A stretch of DNA of 64,000 nucleotides from NCBI GenBank assembly GCA_037349105.1, contig JAYJMM010000021.1, positions 992,001 through 1,056,000 on the forward strand, read 5' to 3'. The position numbers and the translations under genes were made by a program. The stretch is from Limnomonas spitsbergensis. Its lineage: Eukaryota; Chlorophyta; Chlorophyceae; Chlamydomonadales. Shown here one piece after another: positions 57,801-64,000 of this stretch. Each line of letters opens with the position of its first letter. Positions within the stretch are counted from its first letter, which is position 1. The notes beneath the pieces were generated by a model. That model did no database searches and was not told where the DNA came from. It saw nothing but the letters and a program-made list of their open reading frames with translations.

Positions 57801-60800
57801 CTAAACGGACCCCACAGGCATGTAGGAGGAGGCGTTGACATCCAGCTTGAAAGCCGATCCCCCCGATATGGCGCATGCGGCTGTCTTCACACCCCCTCCG
57901 GCTCGTGCCGCAGGCTGCGGGTGCGGCAGGTAGCTCGGCCTCCCCTTGGGGCGGTCTACCACCTGCCGCCGATTCGTGACCTGGGTCCAGCCGCTGTTGT
58001 CGCTCGGGGCTGACGCTGCTACCGGCTTCACGTCGGCGCTCCGGCGTGCGATGTTGATGGGCCGCCCGCCGCTACCGGTTTTGCGCGTTGAGCTGCTTCC
58101 GTGGTGGTGGTTTGCGTGCACATGGCCGTGATGGTGCGCTGTCAGGTCTGTCACACTGAACAGGCGCGGCTCCGCATACCAGCCATACTTGAAAAAGCCT
58201 GCAAACAGGATTCAGTTTAGAGTGGGTCTAGGTTGATAAGCCCCAGGGTTTGAATAGTTGAGTTGGTGTCTAGGGTTAAGGATTAAGAGAGCGGGCCATT
58301 AACTTCTCGCAGGAGCGGAGACCATCCCGGGGCTCACAGGTGGCGTCCCGCCACAACCTCGCACCCTTCAGACCCTGATGGCTGCCAGGTCAGCAGGTAG
58401 GGTCTGGAGTAAGGGTTCAGGAGCCATGTTATAGCGCACACTTCAGGTGAGCCATCTGTCACCCAGAAGCAGCGGCCCCAAAGCTGACAAAAAGCGATCC
58501 CCTCGCCCCCTATCCGATTTTATCAAAACCATACTGATTACCTCTGGGCACTTGCACAACCAACAGCCTGTAAACCTCTTAGTACCTTCTCAGCCCTGTC
58601 CCCACCTACTCCTACCTGCCCCCCAAAACACCCTCTCCCTCTAAAAACACCTCAACCTGTTAGTACCTTCTCTGCCCTGTCCTTTCACACACCCCCACAC
58701 CTGGCTGGAACTCCTTAATGTCATGGCACCCCTCGAGGTAGCGGCTGTCGCTACCGATGATGAGGCTCTCTGCACTGCTCATGCCCTGGTACAGCGGTGC
58801 CGCGCTCTTCCCCGCCCGAGCTGCCAGGACGCGTCCCTGAGACAAAGGCAGGGAGTGAAGATCAGGAGGAGGGGTGCAGCCAGGGGAGGGGGCAGGCTGA
58901 GGTAGCCATCGCTATGGGAGCCTGGTGGGTAGGTGTGTGCCACCTACTGGAGCCTTTGCCAGCACACTGCGCAAGCGAATTGAGGCATGGGGCCTGAGGC
59001 ATGGGACCTGAGGCATGGGGCCTAAGGAGCCAGGGGCAGCATATAGGGCTGGGCCGCTGGGCGTTGCAGGTCACTCCTTAGTCACCGACAGTCAGCTAAT
59101 TATGTCTCACAGGATCAGAGCCATGTCCTGATAGGCAGGAGGGATCAGTAGGAGCTGGCTGCGATGGCTGGAAGTGCCTCTCAAGTGTGGGACCCTAATT
59201 TGGGCGTGCGCAGGCAGGTTGACACTCACTGTCTTGGCCTCGTACATACAGAAGTTGAATTCGCCTTGCAGCAGTGCCAGCAGCTGAACCCCAACCTGAG
59301 GTGAGAAAGGTCAAAGAAGTGGGGAGGCGGCTCAAGAGGCGGACATTCCATGCACAGCGTATAGGTTATATGGCAAAGAGCCAGGAGATTCCAACCTCTG
59401 ACTTGTCTTGTGAACAGCAGCTGAGCGTCAATCCCACATGCGTTCTGCAAACAACATTTTCTCAACTCCATTTGAGCTCAGTGGGGGCAGCAGGGGTGAG
59501 GTTTCTATTTTGGTAAAAGCCTCTCCATGTGATTGTCTTAATAGAACCCTGAGTTCATGGCTATATAACAGGCCTAGCTACATGAGTCGCATGGGTGATG
59601 ATTCCACGGCTAAATCAGTCACGCGGCTAAAGGAGTCGCATGGCTACGGGAATTGAATGGCTGCAGGAGTTGCATAGCCAAATGATTTGCACGGCTACAG
59701 GAGTTGCATGGTCAATCGAGTTGAATAGCTAAAAGTCACATTGCTCAATCAATTGTATGTCTATGTATGAGCACAATGACTTAATGCCTAGGTAAGCGTG
59801 GCGGCCACCAGCAACCTCACCGCTTCGTACATGACGCAGATGAGCTCAGCTGGGTTGGTCGGTTGGAGCTTGCCCCTGGCTGCGGCTTCCGCGAGCAGGC
59901 CACTCCCCGCGGTGTTGGTGGTGGCCGTGGTCGTGGTGTGGGATTGCGGGAAAGTACGCAACAGCTCGTCAAGGTTGGTCAGCTGCCTGCCGCACATTTG
60001 GGGAGGCGGAGCGTTGTGGGCAGGCAGGACAATGGAGGAGGGCGGAACGTAGTCAGGAGGCAGATCATTGTGGGTGTGGAGGTGGGGCGCAGCAATGCAC
60101 TTGAAGTTAGGCTTTGGTTCAGCAGCCTGGTCTCAACTCAGGAGTGCATATCCCCCTTCCATCTTAAGTTCATTACGCGCATGAACCTCTGTGGTCAGGA
60201 CCCAGCTCATACCCCTACCCACCCCACCCCATGGTGCCTGGCAATGGCTCCAACATTGATGGGCGTGCACAGGACCATGGTCTGCTACACATGCCCTTTT
60301 GGTGGCCCCAACATTCAAAGCCCGGGAGTTCGTGTCTGAGGAGAGTTTGAGGTCTGCTAGTACGTACAGATATTGCTCACGGGGCATGAGCTGCTATTAT
60401 TTTTCAACACATACCCCTCACAGGAAGAGGCTCGTGCACGGCTTTTGCACCCATGCAGTTCCTGGTAGGGTCTCGTCCTAACACAAGCCAGCGCAGCTAT
60501 TGCTCCCATGATCACCCCCCTCACAGGCAGAGACCCACCCGTGGAACGCGGCCACTGCATTGCCATGGGAGGCGATGTGAACTTCAGAGCTGGTGGCGCA
60601 GGTGCGGCAGCCCCCACCTAGCTGGTAGATGTACTTGTCACTGCCAGTGTCTGCCGACCAGAGGTTGGACAGCTCCTCATGCAGCTCCTTGTCCTGTAGG
60701 GCGGACGGGCAGGAACATGGAGGCAGGGGCAGCTGGGAAGGGAGAGACCAGACGTTTGCAGTCCGAAGGTCAGCGACGCAGGCGCAGTAAAAACGCGGTA

Positions 60801-61246
60801 AATGGAATTGCAGAGAAATTTGGGAATTATGGTGCTGATCTGAGGCTGCGCGGAGGTACCGGCCAGGCAGGCAGGTAGCTGCCAGCTGGGCGGGTTGAAG
60901 GTGGCAGGGTGGTGCGTGGTCGGGTTGACCCTACAGGGGAGCCGCTATAAAATTGAGCTGAAGACTTTGAGTCTATGCTGATAGAAGATGGCGGCTCTGA
61001 TAGCGCTGACGTCAACAGCCTGGATTTCGAAGCGACGATCCCGCACCGACCAATGCATACCTTATTCGCTCGATGTAACTTGTGGTCCACAACATCAAAT
61101 TCGACGCCCTGCGAACGTAAAAGTGGGTGAGTCAGCATTGCCCGAAGCAAAGGCCAACGCATGTGTGCGTGTCTGAATAGGGTTTTGGTTTCCTCCATTG
61201 ATACACAGCGACTCACCTTCTGTGTGCACACGAATGCAAATGCCAT
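57801..61246 (-). CDS. Class II glutamine amidotransferase-like protein (DUF3700/TSJT1 type)
   Basis: Seven phase-consistent exons, 5' to 3': 61246-61217, 61108-61061, 60693-60539, 59986-59821, 59295-59230, 58836-58701, 58198-57801; 332 residues, complete. The core matches the Ntn-like amidotransferase fold of asparagine-synthetase-like and plant aluminium-induced/TSJT1 proteins: VAAFHG then QLTNLDELLRTFPQS, NPAELICVMYEA, LLALLQGEFNFCMYEAKTGR, VLAARAGKSAAPLYQG and LIIGSDSRYLEG...FQPGFF. The N-terminus is MAFAFVCTQKG, so the Cys2 nucleophile of active glutaminases is absent, as expected for a non-catalytic or altered member. A His-rich stretch (HHHGHVHANHHHG) and a Gly/Ser-rich tail follow the core. 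Start is the only ATG joining in phase with a short first exon. Substrate and role are unknown. Confidence 0.8.
58980..59035. repeat. 15-bp repeat (GAGGCATGGGRCCT), 4 copies
   Basis: Short intronic array. The unit resembles part of the 37-bp minisatellite at 1093-1770 (GGCATGGGACCTGA). Confidence 0.8.
59585..59765. repeat. Degenerate 20-22-bp repeats (GGAGTTGCATGGCTA)
   Basis: About eight diverged copies of GGAGTYGCATRGCTA-like units in the intron between exons 59986-59821 and 59295-59230. Confidence 0.75.
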
Positions 61247-62019
61247 ATTAAAAAATAATCCGATGTGCTCGCTGCAAGCTAGAGAAAAGTCGCGGACCAC
61301 GTCACTAAATCAAACGGTGGCGTCAAACCCTAAAACCCTGAGACAACCAACAAGGCAACCACCACTCAACTCCCAACCCACCACACAGCCACACGCTCCA
61401 GCCACACCGGAGTTGCTACTCCAGGAGCTCAATGTATACCCCCATATCGTCAGCTGTTGAAGAAGCCTCCCCTGCCGTCGAAATGCCGCCTTTATGGAAA
61501 CGTGAGGCAAATCGAATTGTTATTCCGTTGCCTACCCCTAGTGCTGTAGCCAACCTCTCATCTCTCCATGAGGGCAAGTGATCACAGTCAGGAGTTCTGC
61601 TTTCAGCTGCATGGTTCAAGTGTCAACACATGGCGTACATTCATGCAATGGAGTGCAATAGGAAAATCCTCACTATTGTCAATCTCAATGGGCAATGGTG
61701 CTAAACATAGTCGTGGCAATGAGACCCTCGCATGTGTATCATGCTCTGACAGCGTCCATGGCTTGCATCCCCCCAACGGCCTCTTCGGAATGGCCACATG
61801 TCAAGATATCGCGCACATGTGGATCAGAAGCTAGTGCCCCATGAGCCTGTCATGACCAAAGATGTACCTTGTCCGCACAGGGCTATGGATCAGGCCATCC
61901 CAATATTAGGAAACATACCGAAATACTCCAAGTCTGAGTGCACATTTAACCACCACTCATATTACAACTCCCCCTTGCCAGCTGTGGTTTGGCATGAAGC
62001 TCGCTTGCCCAACCTCACC
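61247..62019. other. Intergenic/5' region between divergent genes
   Basis: Should contain the promoter of the minus-strand amidotransferase-like gene and the 5' part of the plus-strand gene whose exon is at 63418. Possible plus-strand start MPPLWK at about 61483 runs into a GTGAGG donor-like site, but nothing links it to the later exon. Confidence 0.3.
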
Positions 62020-63416
62020 CTGGACAGGTCTGGCCCCCCATGCTTGCCACCCCCCTCCTGCCCTGGACAGGTCTGGCCCTTATCTTCCCCCCCTTGCTTG
62101 CTCCCCCCCCCTGCCCTGGACAGGTCTGGCCCCCCATGCTTGCCACCCCCCTTCCTGTCCTGGTCAGGCCTGGCCCCTATCTTCCCCCCTTGCTTGCCCC
62201 CCCCTACTACCCTGGACACGTCTGGCCCTTATCTTCCCACCATGCTTGCCACCCCCCTTCCTGTCCTGGTCAGGTCTGGCCCCCCATGCTTGCCACCCCC
62301 CTTCCTGTCCTGGTCAGGTCTGGCCCCTATCTTCCCCCCTTGCTTGCCCCCCCTACTACCCTGGACACGTCTGGCCCTTATCTTCCCCCCATGCTTGCCA
62401 CCCCCCTTCCTGTCCTGGACAGGTCTGGCCCCCCATGCTTGCCACCCCCCTTCCTGTCCTGGTCAGGCCTGGCCCCTATCTTCCCCCCTTGCTTGCCCCC
62501 CCCTACTACCCTGGACACGTCTGGCCCTTATCTTCCCCCCATGCTTGCCACCCCCCTTCCTGTCCTGGTCAGGCCTGGCCCCTATCTTCCCACCATGCTT
62601 GCCCCCCCCTACTACCCTGGACACGTCTGGCCCTTATCTTCCCCCCATGCTTGCCACCCCCCTTCCTGTCCTGGTCAGGCCTGGCTCCTATCTTCCCCCC
62701 TTGCTTGCCCCCCCCTACTACCCTGGACACGTCTGGCCCTTATCTTCCCACCATGCTTGCCACCCCCCTTCCTGTCCTGGTCAGGTCTGGCCCCTATCTT
62801 CCCCCCTTGCTTGCCCCCCCCTACTACCCTGGACACGTCTGGCCCTTATCTTCCCACCATGCTTGCCACCCCCCTTCCTGTCCTGGTCAGGTCTGGCCCC
62901 TATCTTCCCCCCTTGCTTGCCCCCCCCTACTACCCTGGACACGTCTGGCCCTTATCTTCCCACCTTGCTTGCCCCCCCCTTCCTGTCCTGGTCAGGTCTG
63001 GCCCCTATCTTCCCCCCTTGCTTGCCCCCCCCTACTACCCTGGATACGTCTGGCCCTTATCTTCCCACCATGCTTGCCACCCCCCTTCCTGTCCTGGTCA
63101 GGCCTGGCTCCTATCTTCCCCCCTTGCTTGCCCCCCCCTACTACCCTGGACACGTCTGGCCCTTATCTTCCCACCATGCTTGCCACCCCCCTTCCTGTCC
63201 TGGTCAGGCCTGGCTCCTATCTTCCCCCCTTGCTTGCCCCCCCCTACTACCCTGGACACGTCTGGCCCTTATCTTCCCACCATGCTTGCCACCCCCCTTC
63301 CTGTCCTGGTCAGGCCTGGCCCCTATCTTCCCCCCTTGCTTGCCCCCCCCTACTACCCTGGACACGTCTGGCCCTTATCTTCCCCCCATGCTTGCCCCCC
63401 CCTCCTACCCTGGACA
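62020..63416 (+). repeat. About 106-bp higher-order array built from an acceptor/exon start
   Basis: Two alternating subunits of about 53 bp: TACTACCCTGGACACGTCTG then GCCCTTATCTTCCCACCATG, and TTCCTGTCCTGGTCAGGTCT then GGCCCCTATCTTCCCCCCTT, each ending GCTTGCC(A)CCCCCC. The real exon start at 63418 reads CTACCCTGGACAG|GTCTGGCCCTCATCTTCC, so each subunit is a copy of that boundary. Plus-strand ORFs above 500 residues here are artefacts. Confidence 0.93.
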
Positions 63417-63417
63417 G

Positions 63418-63509
63418 GTCTGGCCCTCATCTTCCTGCCAGCCCTGGTGGCCTTTGTGGTGCTGGACGTAGCTTTCATCGCCCTAGTGGCGGGGCCGATG
63501 TTCAAGGAG
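63418..63509 (+). CDS. Membrane-segment exon of a gene continuing past the window
   Basis: Starts after CTACCCTGGACAG in phase 1 and ends at GAG|GTGAGG in phase 0. It encodes LALIFLPALVAFVVLDVAFI then ALVAGPMFKE: about 28 hydrophobic residues (one long or two short membrane spans) and a charged end. Upstream and downstream exons are not identified. I do not recognise the family. The boundary copies on both sides support it as a genuine exon. Confidence 0.5.
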
Positions 63510-63745
63510 GTGAGGAAAGGCGGGCGGGGCACTCAGGGAATGGAGCGGAGAGGGCCCCCTGGGGGTGTGAGGCGGGCGGGTGGGATCCTCTGGGGTAGAG
63601 AGGCAGGCGGGCGGGGCCGATGTTCAAGGAGGTGAGGAAAGGTGGGCGGGACCCTCAGGGGCAGGAATGGAGCGGAGAGGGCCCTCTGGGGGTGTGAGGA
63701 AGGTGGGTTGGATCCTCTGGGGTAGAGCAGCAGGCGGGCGACATT
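63488..63745 (+). repeat. Tandem duplication of exon end, donor and following intron, about 123 bp
   Basis: GCGGGGCCGATGTTCAAGGA then GGTGAGGAAAG occurs at about 63490 and again at about 63613. It is followed in both by GGGCGG(G)..., GAATGGAGCGGAGAGGGCCC and TGGGATCCTCTGGGGTAGAG-like blocks. The first copy is the true exon end. Confidence 0.9.
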
Positions 63746-64000
63746 GTCTTGAGGGGGGCAGGCAGGGAGATGGGGCCCAGTAGGTCCGTGTTACCATTTA
63801 CATATAATTTGCTCTGATGGAACTGCAGCCCTCTCAGGATAGATACGACAATTAATTCCGGAGGAATCACCTGAGAGGCCGTCACTGGTCCGAAACCCCG
63901 CAAGTCATCCTTGTGGCAGGTCAACGCTGGGGTAATGAATCAGCTTGCGGCTACCCCAGTGCTGGTTCAAATCTAGGATGACACAGCATGTTTCACCCCT
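63746..64000. other. Right edge, no feature recognised
   Basis: Probably intron of the plus-strand gene. No exon could be supported before the window ends. Confidence 0.3.

Noticed and set aside
61798..63598. Pro-rich ORFs of more than 500 residues
   Set aside because: Three overlapping frames all open across the 106-bp array, a composition artefact in an intron.

Overview
The window looks like nuclear DNA of a green alga, most likely a chlamydomonadalean/volvocalean chlorophyte. Genes are split into many short exons with GTGAGT-type donors and CAG acceptors. Two genes carry TGTAA just past their stops, the polyadenylation signal typical of chlorophytes. Introns and spacers are full of micro- and minisatellites. 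This assignment is inference from gene style; no species is claimed.

Layout. (1) 1-900, minus: an unrecognised coding fragment. (2) about 960-8718, plus: a multi-exon protein with three IQ-type segments and a degenerate WW domain, with a 1.8-kb polypyrimidine heptamer array in one intron. (3) 8719-12187: a gene-poor spacer with a 49-bp repeat array between two inverted nonamer arrays. (4) 12188-20992, minus: a complete ALKBH8 orthologue, RRM + AlkB dioxygenase + Trm9-like methyltransferase. I reconstructed 11 exons with consistent phases, giving 769 residues. One intron holds about 1.6 kb of a 25-bp repeat. (5) 20993-24557: spacer with relics. (6) 24558-47088, minus, possibly to 47904: a WDR81 orthologue (BEACH + C-terminal WD40). 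I reconstructed 26 phase-consistent exons, about 2,508 residues. (7) 47905-52209: degenerate ankyrin-type repeats and other relics. (8) 52210-55592, plus: a secreted fasciclin (FAS1) protein. (9) 55593-57800: spacer with a foldback element. (10) 57801-61246, minus: a class II glutamine-amidotransferase-like (DUF3700/TSJT1-type) protein, 7 exons, 332 residues. (11) 61247-64000, plus: one membrane-segment exon of a gene running off the window, preceded by a 1.4-kb intronic array.

These genes are independent housekeeping or cell-biology genes (tRNA wobble modification, endolysosomal BEACH-WD, extracellular matrix, amidotransferase fold), not an operon. The most striking structure is not a gene. 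Intronic tandem repeats here are repeatedly copies of the adjacent exon-intron boundary. I found exon end + donor, or acceptor + exon start, duplicated or amplified next to at least ten exons in four of the genes (IQ/WW, ALKBH8, WDR81 and the membrane-exon gene). That looks like a general process of splice-junction-anchored minisatellite birth.
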